Source: Psococerastis gibbosa (lineage: Eukaryota; Arthropoda; Insecta; Psocodea; Psocidae). From it: a stretch of 64,000 bases of DNA. Below, one piece after another: positions 12,771 to 24,789 of this stretch; the stretch's first letter is position 1; each line of letters begins with the position of its first letter. Under the pieces are notes generated by a model that saw nothing but the letters and a program-made list of their open reading frames with translations, searched no databases and had not been told where the DNA came from. The position numbers and the translations under genes are program-made. Location: NCBI GenBank assembly GCA_963971405.1, contig OZ020484.1, positions 2,046,001-2,110,000 on the forward strand. Reading direction: 5' to 3'.

Positions 12771-13310
12771 ATCGCGCGCTGCCGAGGATGTCCGATGTGA
12801 CCGTGGGGCTGTTCAGGATACCGCCCTAGACTGTACACTACTGCCATCTGGCCCCTGCTCGATTGACGACCTGCATGAAGCAAACGACAAAGCCGTCCAA
12901 GCTGCTCAATTCTGGACAACCCATTAAATGCGTGTCTCCCTGGTCAAGCGAAGCAAGTGAGAAAGCTTGCCTAACAGCCGTGTTTTCCCCTACCGATGAC
13001 GGTGAGGTCCCCAAGGGTTGGGCGGGTCCAGGTCCAGTTCCCTAACAACTGGAGCATTCTGATGTCATCAAAGCCAAATGCAACGCCGAAACAGGCCTTA
13101 CTAAGTAATCTAATAGGTGCTTGTGCCGAGTTACGACACGTCTCCGATCGTAAGGTGTGTAGAGACTCGCACAAGTACAAGCTACCACTTTGCCACCGAA
13201 GCCGATATGTTATCATACGGAGTTGGAAACTGTTATAATCCCTTTTCTGTCAATTTCTCCGTATCTTCCTTTTTCCAACTATCCGCACCGCTGCCAAAAA
13301 AAAAAACTTA

Positions 13311-13690
13311 GGAAGACAGTCAAATGGGCTGCTCTAGCAATGTTCAGTTAACAGTTAATAAAGGATGCATCTTCTTCCTCTTCTTTATATGTCCCTTCAA
13401 GCGAAATTTGGAACTTGTAGACGCTGCTCTGAAAATGGAAGTCGCGATATTTTTCGCCGAAGTATGCTAGATTGCGTTTCTTACATGTCAGCAGCAATTC
13501 GGCTTCTGTAATTCTGTATCCACTCGCCTCCGGACCTTGATGTCTCCCACATATCACCAGCATTATTCTGTATATCCGCATTTCAAGTGCACTGGCCACT
13601 GATCATGTTCTCCTTAGCTTGGTTTAACGTATTTATAACCTTCCAAACCGTGTAGAACAATTGGGAACACATAGCATTTCTAAATTCTCA
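13311..13690 (-). pseudogene. LINE fragment, minus strand, with 3' UTR
   Basis: The minus strand gives LEMRIYRIMLVICGRHQGPE and LACKKRNLAYFGEKYRDF-like sequence, which corresponds to the region after the reverse transcriptase (xxLEMWxYRRxLxISW..., RKLxYFGHxMR). Its 3' end carries the GATGCATC..CATTTGACTGTCTTCCT segment shared with 14925 and 16600, followed by poly(T) in its own orientation. Confidence 0.6.
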
Positions 13691-14635
13691 ATCGAAAGCC
13701 CAACTGCTGATTCCAGCACCGAATTATACATACAGTACCAAAAATATGCTCTTTTTCGATGGCTGCATCTATCCAAATATTGAATTATCCGTACGGGGCC
13801 CGTTCCCAATTGTGTTCGGATGGTTGGAGTTCGACTGTACTGATTGTTGCTGCTTTTTCCTATTAATAATACACGTGTACCTTCCCGGCTACGCACAGTG
13901 CATACTCATGGGCTATCACGTGACTTCCTCCATGTGGTTCCCATGACGACCGCTGTTCACATGACATGGCTGACCTATAAACTGGACAGCGTTGGGTCAC
14001 CCACCCAATACTACTCAAACCCGTTCAAAGTTTGAGGATTATCGAGGGTCAATTTTTTCTTCTTCTTGAAGCAGATGCTCTTATACCCCCTTCCCGCCGC
14101 CTCCCTTGTTCCATCTGTTGGTCAGAGAGTTCATCAACGAACTTTTTTTATTTTTAAGCAATCAGCTGCTGTTCTTCGTTTCTGGGGCTTGACCTCATTC
14201 TGTTGTCTGTTCGTGGGACGGGGGAAAGTGTTTTTTTTTAACCTGTTTTGACGGGAACTTTTCACGTGAATGATTTTTTTACTGTCCCTTTTTCTGCTTG
14301 GTGTATTGTTCTTAATGACATTGTAACTTAGATAATTTTATTCGATAAATTTGGAAGTTCCCAGTCCAGGGTATCCGTTCTGATATGGTATCTATTGTGA
14401 TATTTTGACACTATGACACTGATTATAAATACAAAACTTTATCATATATCATTTTCAAACCGGTTGCAAAAAGGTGTGGTTATGAGAAAGATGCAAAATT
14501 ACCATTGCCAACCGCCTGAACGAATTGAACCACGGCTTAGCTTCCCTAATTTCGATGTTCTTCGCCTGGAACACATTTGTATAGGCGTTAGGGAGAACGA
14601 AAGGCCTTCATTGTGAACGACATTACTTCTGCGAA

Positions 14636-14925
14636 ATCTTCGGTCATCTGATGAGGAACGAAAAGTATCGCCTTCTGCATGTAATCATCCAAGGGAAGAT
14701 AGAAGAACAGAGAGCTCCCGGCAAAAGAAGAATATCCTGGTTGAAAAATCTAAGACAGCGGTTTGGCAAGAACACGACTTCCCTTTTCAGAGCAGCTGTC
14801 TCTAAGATCCAAATTGCCATGATCGCCTGATTTCGCTGGAAGAGGCATCTAGAGAATAGGAAGATGCATCCTTTATTAACTGTTCGTCAGAGTAAGCCAT
14901 TTGACTGTCTTCCTACATTTTCTCC
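14636..14925 (+). pseudogene. LINE 3' fragment, best-preserved C terminus
   Basis: It reads GHLMRNEKYRLLHVIIQGKI, then EEQRAPGKRRISWLKNLRQR and FGKNTTSLFRAAVSKIQIAM, a C terminus widespread in arthropod non-LTR retrotransposons. The 3' UTR GAAGATGCATCCTTTATTAAC to TTGACTGTCTTCCTAC is complete. No reverse-transcriptase core is present. Confidence 0.7.
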
Positions 14926-15049
14926 CAGCCAAGTCTATAGGGTTATCATGGCCTTCCAAACGCTGGAAGGATGAGATGGATACTGACCTTCGCGAGTTGG
15001 GAGTCTGCAGATGGTGGAGCTTTGTACAAAGCCGTAATGATTGGAGAAG

Positions 15050-15150
15050 TGTTCATCAAGAGCTGTAGAGCCAGAAGAAGAAGTCTCGAAGGTACAAATT
15101 GCTATGATGACCAATCTTCGATAGAAGAGGGATTTAAAAAAGAAGATGAA
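15050..15150 (+). pseudogene. Short LINE 3'-tail fragment
   Basis: AGAGCTGTAGAGCCAGAAGA, then CTCGAAGGTACAAATTGCTAT and CCAATCTTCGATAGAAGAGG match the end of the 44800 copy. Confidence 0.4.
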
Positions 15151-16599
15151 AATCGATTTTGAGATAAATTTGACTTTGTATAAAAAGCGTGTAGTGGGGG
15201 CGCTCTTAATGGAACGGTTGTTCACCGAGTACGTGAATGAACGCAGTAGAGGAGGTGTGGCAACCCCTTATTGCTAACTTCCCTGTCTGTGTCCACCCTT
15301 CCCTCAATGAGTCGTCTTGAATGGACCACAGCCACCGGTTTCTGCGAGCTTCCTGCATCATCCCCCAACATGTGTAGCGTTGGGGTGACTGTTTGCGCAA
15401 TCCGGCCAACTGTAACGTGTCGCCCTTGCCCAACCGTTATATCATAACCATCGATCGAATTCCGTTTTGAAACAAGCAACTCATCTCTTTTTTTTAACCT
15501 ATTCATTACTATCTTGGATTAGTATCTTGCATTGTCGCAGATAATAAATATCTGAATCAAGACAAAGCGTCATGACCAAATGACCAGGTCAGAGGGAATC
15601 CCTTAGCAGTCAATGAAGAACTATTTACGCTGGAAATTGTATTAAACGTACTATATTCCAAATCATTAGTGGTGCAATTTACCTTTTTATGTATACTTGT
15701 ATTGTTGCAAAATTGGAATAAATTTATATTTGATTTGATTTGATTTTTGTTTTAAAAAATGTTGTTATATTCAAGTTGTAGCATAGTATAAAGCATTGTT
15801 TAACTTTTTGAAACTAGGACTAAGACAAGTAAGTTTGGTGTTTTGAAAAAAAAAAACGTCATTAGAAAAGAAACTTAAATTCAACCCAATAACAAATAAT
15901 TATGCTGCAAAGTTAGGTTGTCGCCTAATGACGAAATTTGTAATCGCTAAGGCACCCTCTCCCCCCCCCTCCTCCCCTGCTGTCGAACCTGCTCTGCGCC
16001 TAAAGCCCCCACAGCACTTGTCCTTACTCTCGAATAATAATGAACTGGCCATGGGCTAAATATAGCTACCTCTCGCCTTATTATAAAGTACAATGAAGCT
16101 CCAAAAATAGTATGTTAATTGACAATAGCAAAATGTGCCTTAATACGATGAATCGGAAATGCAAATATTCAAAGTCACATGTTTGTGCACATGACCTTTG
16201 CAACAGCAAAATTTGATAATATACAGTTTGATAACATATTTAATTCCTAAACACTCGTAGATTAGCATCTGTGTGATACAAACTAGATTTTCCTCTCATT
16301 GTTTTTAACACATTGTATCATGTAATATGCGGTATTTTTTTTCCTTTTGTCCTTTTTAATTTTTATTTATTGGATGTTTTTGAAGAGGAATGATAGTCGC
16401 TAGGTGCATGTAAGACGGAATCGGCTGTATCGTTTTTAAAGCATTCTGTTACCAATGCCCACCTGAGCTTTTGGTAATATAATCTCAATCTTAAGGCTGG
16501 CTCTCACCATTGCATTGATTGAAAATTCTGGGTGATGAATATTGCCGATCATCATCATTACAAAAAAAAAAAAAAAACTGGACTGCTGGGAGATAATGT

Positions 16600-17060
16600 A
16601 GGAAGACAGTCAAATGGCTTGCTCTGACCGCGATGTTCAGTTAACATAAACGATGCATCTTCGTCTTCTTTTTATTATGCCTCTTCTAACGAAGATTGGT
16701 GATCATGGCAATTTGGAACTTGGAGACTGCTGCTCTGCAAAGGGAAGTCGTGGTCTTGCCCAAACCACTGCCTCAGACTTTTCAACCAGGATGTTCCACT
16801 GCCGGGGGACTTCTGTCACTCCATCTTCCCTTGGATTATTTCATTTCGCTCCTCATCAAATGACCGGAGCATGTTTCCATATCTTAACAGTCAGCAGCAA
16901 CACGACTTCTGTATCCATTCGCTTCCAGACTTGTGCATTAGAGACGCGATCTCTCCAAGATATGCGCATCATTCGTCTGTAACATATCCACATTTCTCCA
17001 TAGCTTGGGTCAACGTCCATCCCTCCATACGAAATAGAACGATTGGGACTGCAACCATAT
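16600..17060 (-). pseudogene. LINE fragment, longest minus-strand copy
   Basis: From 17060 down, the minus strand gives EGWTLTQAMEKCGYVTDE-like sequence, then YLGEIASLMHKSGSEWIQKS and the tail CLFRAAVSKFQIAMI-like stretch, then the shared 3' UTR. A run of 16 A on the + strand (16561-16577) follows after 24 bp. Frameshifts are present. Confidence 0.6.
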
Positions 17061-17900
17061 AAACTTTCAAACCCAACTCCACCACGACAAAGCGCTTACC
17101 CATAAACACTTCTTATCTTCCAATCTATTATGGCTTCGAAACTATACATAAAGGTGGCAACTGACCACGACCGAAGAAAAAGGGGTACGGTATAATCTCT
17201 CAAAAAAGGAAGCAGGTTATTTAGGTGGCCATATATCTTGTAATCGCTACAAAACGTCCCATCGGATTAGTTAGATGTGTACTTTACACGCATAAATATT
17301 GGCCAGTTCCTTTGTTCCACCCCATTCAAATGCATTCCAAAGAAAAACAGAAGGGCCCGTCCCGGGGCAGGACGGATTAACACCTCTTTTTTTCGGAAAC
17401 GGGCCCAATTTTGCATGGTCGAGGATTATTACTAAAGCCGGACGTATTTCGAGTTTCTTCCTCAGCCTGGGAACGGTCTGCTGTTGTCCATCTTGTTGTG
17501 TGGTTTGCTACCTCTGCTGTCGGCTGTCGGGAAGATCCCTATTCTTTTGATGGTTATTAATTATATTAAATGTATACTTGTCGATACCGGATTGTTGGGT
17601 TTTATATAATGAAGCAGCCCCCGATGGGTCAATGAATTTTTTTAATGGGTTACTTCTCATGGGTTTTTTTCTTTATTGATTATTACAGTTCTGCATAAGT
17701 CGTCGTTTATTTTATGGATTCATTTTAATTTAAAAAATTTAGGATTTTTTGCTGTAGTTTTTGACATGCTTGTCGTTTTTTTTATGGGCAGGAATAGTCC
17801 AGTTGGTGGAAAATTTGGACTGTGAAACTCGATATAAAAGAAACAATTTGGCCTGAGTTTTTTTATTATGGAATATTATAGAAAAGCCGTGTAGTTGTGG

Positions 17901-18047
17901 CAGGCCAGTAACCAGGATTTTATTTCAGGGAGGGGGACTGCGGTTCCATAGTATGTTATGTAGTGAAATGTCGTTTGTCTAAAAAGCTCAATTCTATCTA
18001 GTAAGGTAGGCCAAAAAGGGGGGTGTTGCAGCCTGGTTATGAGCCTG
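17901..18047. mobile_element. Small hAT-like MITE with imperfect 8-bp duplication
   Basis: Ends CAGGCCAGTAACCAGGATTT and CAGCCTGGTTATGAGCCTG are inverted. The flanks AGTTGTGG and CATTGTGG agree at six of eight positions. The same end type occurs at 20287-20465. Confidence 0.55.
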
Positions 18048-18697
18048 CATTGTGGCTAAAAATTCCTATTTAAAATTTATATCGTAACTCTATATAAAGA
18101 GATTAATATACCTAGGTATAGGAAGAAAGATATATCTTTCTTCTTAGATTTCCGCCTAGAGTTATTCTAGCAGTCGCCCCATTCCACTATTAAACCCATT
18201 GATGTGAAAAAAGATATAAATAAAAGGACAAAAAAGGCCAAATAGAAAAAGGTAGAGGTGTGTGTTGTGAATCCATTAGAATGGACAGGCAAACATCAAC
18301 ACATTGACCACTCCCCTAAAAGTTCCACTGGAAAATCCTACCCCTTATGGGCTTTTATTCGTTACCCTGGCCTTTTGCCTTTGAGACTGGTCTTCTGCAT
18401 ACATTTGCAGATAATCCGTATTACTTGGCACGCATGGGAACTAAGCTGATTTCAGGCGTTATGTGGCGGGTACATGAAAATCTCGGGTTCGAATCTCGTT
18501 TGGGTACTGGATTTATTTTAGAAGGATCTCTGTGGCAGTAATATAGATTCTGTTGTGGTGGGATGTAACCCCACAAATTAAATAAGGGGAATCATTCCTA
18601 TAAAAATAATAAATAAATGGGGTGTAATTAATTGAGCCCGTATATTGACAAAAATGCCCTTAAAACACCTCCGAAATAAATTTGTAAACTATGATAA

Positions 18698-18875
18698 GGC
18701 GGCTATTCCACTTGTCAATATTCCGTCATTTATGCATCAATAATATGTCTCTACCATATTACAACTTAATTTACAATAGATAAGTTAAGTATCTACATAA
18801 TAGTCTCCTTAAAACCAAAATCTCATCAATTATTGATGCACAAATGACGGAATATTGACAAGTGGAATAGCCGCC
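18698..18875. mobile_element. Foldback MITE, GGCGGCTATTCC family, copy 1
   Basis: Flanked by TAA on both sides. Long inverted ends GGCGGCTATTCCACTTGTCA..TATTCCGTCA and the exact reverse at the right. The 178 bp is nearly all palindromic arms. Confidence 0.82.
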
Positions 18876-19057
18876 TAATACACACTTGTTGTTGTCTTGT
18901 CTTGTGAACTATCGTTAATCCATAAAAATCCATGAAGTAAATACTACTTCTGGAATACGTCGTCTGCTTCTTTCTTTTAGATCATCTTAATTTATAGATT
19001 AACAATAGTTCATATAAACAAATATATTGTGAATTATCGAAGTTTATATATGTTAAA

Positions 19058-19472
19058 GGCGGCTATTCCACTTGTCAATATTCCGTCAATAATTGATGAG
19101 ATTTTTTGTTTACTCCATGTCATTGTCCATTTTAACTTCCGAGTGTTAAAATTGATCAATGATCATATTGTAAAATCACGCTTTCCTAACAATAACAAAC
19201 TAAAATTAAACAATGGTGTCGTCTGGAGATGATAAATAATTGTAAGTAATTAATTTCTTGAGAACAAACAGATTATTTAATAATTTTAAATTATAAAATT
19301 TCTTGTAGATTATAAAATTAAATGAAAGACGGCGGGCAAACTTAAAAAAATTGAGGGAAAAAAGGGTCAATAATTATTGAAGACAAGTGGAATGGGGAGT
19401 AAAAATAAATAATGCAACATTGATGATTTTGCGTCAATGACATTATCGAAATTGACAAGTGGAATAGCCGCC
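19058..19472. mobile_element. Foldback MITE, GGCGGCTATTCC family, longer copy
   Basis: Same inverted ends as the previous element; right flank TAA, left flank AAA (probably mutated). Its 415 bp core contains AATTGATCAATGATCATA, TAAAATCAC and AACTAAAATTAAACAATGG, which also occur inside the composite MITEs, so both families descend from one parent element. Confidence 0.8.
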
Positions 19473-19735
19473 TAAGCAGGTGTTCAAAGAGCGATTTTTC
19501 CAATACATGTAGCCACTGTGGAACGAGAGTTTAATTAATGAACTCCCACGCCATGTTGTTTTTCCGGAAAAATTCCCCACAAGAGCCGGAAGCAGAAGGA
19601 AAAGAAGACCTGCTGTATCTATTTCCGACACCGTGGTATTACATTTTGAGAAAATGATACTTGGGGTATACGCAAAGAGAGATGTTTTTATTTACATTTT
19701 TTGTTATTTATTGTTATTGTTTTTTGTTGTTGCAG

Positions 19736-19843
19736 GATCGCTGCCGCCCAGTCCTGCTGACTCCGGTGTGAGCGATGTGGACTCCAGCTCCAGTGGACAC
19801 ACGTCCAATGATGAGCTCAAAGCCCGCCTCCAGCCTAACCCAG
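19736..19843 (+). CDS. Eip74EF: E74 exon with the Ser/Asp-rich conserved motif
   Basis: The exon follows a strong polypyrimidine tract ending TTGTTGCAG and stops at a GTGAGT donor. Its 108 nt start two bases into a codon and end one base into the next, so it is a symmetric phase-1 exon. It encodes SLPPSPADSGVSDVDSSSSG, then HTSNDELKARLQPNP. This segment lies well upstream of the ETS domain and is the best non-ETS signature of insect E74; its role is probably in transactivation or regulation by phosphorylation (inference, from the Ser/Pro and Ser/Asp content). Upstream sequence in the same frame is Phe/Leu-rich intron read-through and is not coding. Confidence 0.9.
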
Positions 19844-20286
19844 GTGAGTACAATCTGTATCAACATCTATTGAAAATGCACCCGATAAAAAGATACCATG
19901 GAACCAAACCAATTAATTTGCGTTGCAACCAGGAATTGACGATAACGAAACACTGATGCGTTCGATTTCATAAATGCATGTTTACGCAAGTATTGGAATA
20001 AACAATGCGTTTCATTATTCAATTATTGGTCCGAATTTACTGATTGGTCAACATGATTTAGATTTGATGCATTTTTTGATTGATTGATTAGACTATGGGA
20101 ATGCTCGAACGCCTAAAAAATGGCTGGGATTCCGTTCGGTTCGGTTTGAAAGTTCGAGGCATTTGTATTATCGCATCCGTTATTACACAAGCTTTGAACC
20201 TTTCCCTTGGTGCAGTTGGACGGTTGGCTATAACAATGAAAACAGAAGGTTCTGTTCGAGTCGTCGATTATTGTATACCCATATAG

Positions 20287-20465
20287 CAGGCCCGTTCCCA
20301 AGGGGGGGGGGGGTTAAGGGGGCCATGCCCCCCCTAAATTTGATAATAAATAATGCAAGAATTTTAGCTAAATATACTAAAATCACTACGAATGTACCTA
20401 TCATTTATAAAAAAAAATTTGTTCTTGCCCCCCCCCCAAAAAATTAAATCCTGGGTACGGGCCTG
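20287..20465. mobile_element. hAT-like MITE with C/G runs
   Basis: CAGGCCCGTTCCCAAGGGGG is inverted at the right as CCTGGGTACGGGCCTG. The flanks CCATATAG and CCCTATAG form a 7-of-8 target duplication, typical of hAT transposition. The core is AT-rich between a G run and a C run. Confidence 0.68.
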
Positions 20466-20469
20466 CCCT

Positions 20470-21120
20470 ATAGTTAGCTGTGCGAGCTTCAAACTTTTGA
20501 CCATGTTTGGGCTCTGCACAGTAACAATGAGCAAACATCGGTTCGGGTCGAGACTTGTTTACATTACCCATAGACCTACAAAGTTACAAATTTTGCCCCG
20601 GTTTTGTTCAAGTGTTGAATATTCGCAGTTTTAAACAAATACGAGCTTTTACCCTACTGGCACTTCGTTCCACTAAGCAATGCGCAACAAACGGTTCGGT
20701 TCGAGTTTTGTCTACAACTAGTTTAGTAAAAACTTCAGATTTTCACCCCTAGCTCCGCAAAATACAAATTTAGAACTTTTGCCCGGTTTGGTTCAACGGT
20801 TGTATGACCGTAGTTAATAAAAAGTCGAACTATTACCCCGCTTGGACTATGTTCCAGCTAACATAGCGCAAAAATCGGTTTAGTTCGAGCTTTGTCTACA
20901 CTTAGTTTAATTTAAACTTCGAATTTTTACCCGGGCTCGGACGTCGTTTCAGCTATAACAATGGTCTTGTCAATCTGCTCAGATTTTTTTCACCGCTGGC
21001 TCGGCAGACTACAAACTTCAAACTTTTGCTTCAGCTTTAGCAATAAATAAGCGTTAATTCGAGGGTTTTATACCCTATCTCTACGACAATTTTATTTTAA
21101 CTGTTACCACAGCTCAGCTA
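20470..21120. repeat. Degenerate tandem array around CGGTTCGGKTCGAG units
   Basis: Units of about 155-185 bp start at GGTTCGGGTCGAGACTTGTT (20539), GGTTCGGTTCGAGTTTTGTC (20693) and GGTTTAGTTCGAGCTTTGTC (20876) and contain AACTTC..ATTTT.ACCC. Divergence is high. No function is seen. Confidence 0.45.
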
Positions 21121-21425
21121 TATAGTAATGAGAATCATTGGGATCGGTTACAGGCTCGAGCATTCCTAATAAGTAGTCTAATCGTACGTAACAGTTTAAA
21201 TACTCTCACTCTTTTTTACTGACTGACAGGGCCATTTTCATAGATATTATACATAGGATGCTTACTACAGTACAATACCTACATAATAAGCGAATATTGA
21301 GAAAGAAAGAAAGGATCTTGTGGATTATATACAATACTAAATATTTTAGTATTATACATTTTAAGGCCCATGATTCCTACGGACATTTTTACAGTTAGGT
21401 GGGGTTTGCGGTAGATATTGTTGCA

Positions 21426-21575
21426 GCAGCCTGATCGAGGCGATTATAATACCGGGTTTAAATAAATACACACAAATGTTGAATAGCACTTTCCATTATA
21501 AAATTATCTTGTTTACATTTTTAATACCAGGGGGTTAAATAAATACCGGTATTATAATCGCCTCGATCAGGCTGC
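21426..21575. mobile_element. MITE with CTGATCG..GGCGATTATAATACC ends, copy 1
   Basis: GCAGCCTGATCGAGGCGATT and ATAATACC at the left are inverted at the right (GGTATTATAATCGCC, then TCGATCAGGCTGC). A second copy is at 29922-30092. Confidence 0.75.
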
Positions 21576-22861
21576 AGGTGGTGGTTTACTGAACTGTCAT
21601 CAGATGCGCACTGGCAACGAGGTTTCCCACTCAAACTGTTTCACTTCAAACTGTTCTGATGAGGATGTAGTTATTGGTTGTTTGGCTACAGTACCGGTAA
21701 TTAGTTGTTTGGATGCTGGTTCAATGATTTATATATTTTATGATTCCCCCGAGCCGTAGAGAAGGCAGGCCATTCGGGTCAATTCCCTGAGTTAGCAATG
21801 AAAAATATATAGGCTATATCATATTTAATTTAAAAAAATGAAAGTGGTAAATTTCCTATGTTTAAATATATAAACTAAAAACGCTAAAAAACGTGTATTT
21901 TATCTACTGGGGGAACCTCCGGCCCCTTCCTTCCTTATGTCTCGGTAACAGTGAAGAAAATTAAAAACCTGTTTGGTCAGTAAGTGTGGTCAGTAAGTGA
22001 ATCGCTTACCCGTCGTTCTACCCTGTCAACTACTCCTGGATACGGTTAGCTATAAAAATTTGCTCTTTGGCCCAGACCTCACTGATTCTCTCAACGGCCA
22101 TGTTTCCCCGCTAATACTGATAGTGATGGATTCGATCTGGATATTAGTTGGACCGAACCGATCCCAGGATCGGACCGAGCACTATCACCGAATTGGGCCC
22201 AAATTTTTCAAAGCATTTACAAACCCGGTGCAGTTGCTATTACACAAGTAAACGGTTAGCAAATCTCAAGGCCGCTTAGTCCTATGAAAATCTTAATTAA
22301 ACTCGACCAGTTAAGCGTAATATCAATGCACTGACATTCTTCTTATAATTTGAAGAAGAAATGCGGAAAGCCACCTAGAGTACCTGATTTTCCTGTTTGC
22401 AAGTTGGGCTTTTTTGTTAGGACCTGTTCGCCAAACGAGCAGTCGTACCCTTTACTGTAATACGTCTACTTGCAACTGTCTGACAAGATTTTTTTATTAT
22501 TTATTTGCTAGACAGTGTATTATGGGTTATAATCCCGCGAGCTTATATTGTTGCATAATTTATCTATAGACACGTAATATACCGTATTTGTCATCTTCGA
22601 AGTTGTAAATAATTTACGTCGCAAAGAAAGATTATGGTAGCTTGCCAATTTTAATAAGCTGACCGATAAGTACTAAAGCTTAACATAGGATGCAATATTT
22701 CAGAGCTTTGCCATTTAAAAAAAAAAATCCAATTCAAATGCTTTTTTCCACTTTGCCGCTTAAGGTTTGTAGTGTAAACATGTAAAAATGTTTTCTTGTA
22801 CGTGGCAAAATGGCAAAGCATATAGGGTATAATTCCCTTGGGAGCACCTTATTGCCTAGCC

Positions 22862-23104
22862 GACCAAAACAGGATCAATACATTGTAAAAAGGCTCTGGA
22901 AGGTTAGTGGAAATACTGAAACTAACTAAAATAGGTTCCGGTTCTAGTTTTCTAATTTGAATTAAATCTTACGTGGTGTCACCTTATCTTTGATAGCAGC
23001 TGACAGTTGTTTCAATTTAGGCATGAGAAAGCAGAGTAGTTTTAGTACTTTCACGATCCTTCTTGAACCTTTTTACAATGTAGGCCTGTTGATCCTGTTT
23101 TAGT
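22862..23104. mobile_element. Inverted-repeat element, AAAACAGGATC family
   Basis: GACCAAAACAGGATCAATAC, then ATTGTAAAAAGG is inverted at the right as CCTTTTTACAATG and GATCCTGTTTTAGTC. About 60 bp of arm pairs imperfectly. No target duplication was settled. Confidence 0.65.
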
Positions 23105-23149
23105 CTGTATACTCCCATGTGTATTGTTTAAATAATGATTTTTGTTCTG

Positions 23150-23300
23150 ATACTAAGTCAACCTAGCAGGCATAGGGATATAAAACCCGGGGCCGCCTGT
23201 TTTGCATGCCCTCCGAAGCGTAGTCAAAAAATGTAGCAAGTGTGGGGCTCGAACCCACAGCCTTTCGGGTGAAATTCAGAGTCCGTCCCACTAACGAAGG
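23150..23300 (-). repeat. tRNA-derived SINE, family 1
   Basis: The minus strand has a tRNA-like head with CACCCGAAAGGCTGTGGGTT and the B-box GGTTCGAGCCC, then a body with TTCGGAGGGCATGC and GCTAGGTTGACTTAGTATC. The copy at 36138-36525 has the same order. Confidence 0.6.
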
Positions 23301-23309
23301 ATAAAGAAA

Positions 23310-23382
23310 AAACAGGACTTGGCGGGATTCGAACCCACGATCTACGTCTAACCGGGGCGTTGTCTTAACCGCTGGACTGCAA
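23310..23382 (-). repeat. tRNA-like SINE head (family 2) or tRNA pseudogene
   Basis: The minus strand folds as a tRNA: acceptor GGGCTTG pairs with CAAGTCC over seven bases, the T arm is GTGGG-TTCGAAT-CCCGC, and the B-box GGTTCGAATCC is perfect. The anticodon arm has a mismatch and C instead of U before GGT. Related copies at 9296 and 25600 show this is a dispersed repeat rather than a single tRNA gene. Confidence 0.6.
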
Positions 23383-23468
23383 GCCCCGACAAGTGTAGTC
23401 CTTCTAATTCCTCTGGCCCCACTACTCTGACATATTAACTCAACAACTAAATTCTATTGTATTTTCAG

Positions 23469-23600
23469 TCTCCCGGACGCCGGACTACCAGATGGGCGCT
23501 GGAGGGGGAGGAGGAGGTGGGGGTAACTTTCTCGTACCCTACTACAGCGGAGGGGGAGGCCCCCAGACGCAGTCCCACCACTACACAAATAGAACGTCTT
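23469..23600 (+). CDS. Eip74EF: E74 exon with glycine-rich linker
   Basis: Acceptor TATTTTCAG and donor GTAAGT frame 132 nt, again a symmetric phase-1 exon. It encodes SRTPDYQMGAG, a run of eight or so glycines, NFLVPYYSG, a second glycine stretch, and PQTQSHHYTNRTS. The composition is that of a flexible, low-complexity linker, common in the middle of E74 proteins. Because the exon is symmetric it could be skipped without shifting the frame, so alternative splicing is possible. The frame joins exactly to the exons on both sides. Two other frames are open over the exon but give no recognisable protein. Confidence 0.82.
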
Positions 23601-24007
23601 GTAAGTACCCAAATATTAATTTTTACTCCACACAATTTTCTTAATATGCTTGCCGTTCGGGGTTCCCGCGTTCCTTACAATGAGGTGGTCTTAGTCCGCC
23701 TGCTTTACATGTCCTTCATCGCATGCCCTGCGACACGTTATTCCAAAGTGTTCTCTTTTTAAATAATGCCCACTGTGAACGTTGAGTCTTTGCCATGGCT
23801 GTAAATTGTGCCTCCATTTGCAACCTAGGCCGTTACGTCTTATTCTTGCAGTTCCTTATGCCCCTCTCTATAACAATGCCGTGTAAACGCGGCTTGACTC
23901 TGCATAAGTATAGTGTCACGTCGCAAGAAGGCTTCTGTTGCTTCTTATTCGTATATTAGTCCATCTCTTGCACTCACTTAGGTTTCTGTTCCTCTAGCTC
24001 TTCTTAA

Positions 24008-24398
24008 GGCGGAGTTTCCACCGATCGGCTAGGGCTAAATACAAATACGGTGACGTGGCAGCAGACATTCAAGACTCAGGCGGGGTTTCCACCGACCTCG
24101 CATTGCAGAATGCAAATGACATTGACGGAAATGTTTGTTTTACTCTATGCCATAGTTAAAATTGATCAATTATCATAGAGTAAAATCACAAACAAACTAA
24201 CTAAAATTAAAAAATGGCGTCATGGGATATGTTAATTACAAACATTTTAATAGATTTCTAAAAAAAAAAAAACATTTCCGTCAATGTCCTTTGCATTCTG
24301 CAATGCGAGGTCGGTGGAAACCCCGCCTAAGTCTTGAATGTCTGCTACCACGTCACCGTATTTGTTTTTAGCCCTAGCCGGTTGGTGGAAACCCCGCC
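24008..24398. mobile_element. Composite Harbinger-like MITE, copy 2
   Basis: TAA flanks both sides. Outer ends GGCGGAGTTTCCACCGATCG / GGTTGGTGGAAACCCCGCC; inner ends GGCGGGGTTTCCACCGACCT / AGGTCGGTGGAAACCCCGCC. Same nested layout as copies 1 and 3. The internal ATG frame is closed early by a stop in this copy. Confidence 0.82.
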
Positions 24399-24789
24399 TA
24401 AGCGCCCAACTCATATCTTCAATGTGAACGCAGTTAAACTTTATGTATACATAACCGCAAACCGTGTAACGTACTGTTCCTTTATCGTACTCGTACCCTC
24501 CTTACTCCTTGCCATGTATTGCTTCTTATGTTTAATGTAATAGTAGTTTAAAGCTACGTACATACAGTATGTATGTACAGTGGTTTTGCAATACCTATTG
24601 AAGTCGCAATAGGGTCAAAATGCCATAAGCGCATACCCTGCAACTTATTGTTCCTTTATCGTTCGTGGACCCTCACCCAAGACCCTTTTCCTGTTCTTAA
24701 GCCACCTACACCTATATTTTCTGTATATTGTGAACGCGGCTTAACGCCATATAAGTACAGTAGTAGTAGTAGTAGTTGCAGCAGTGTCG

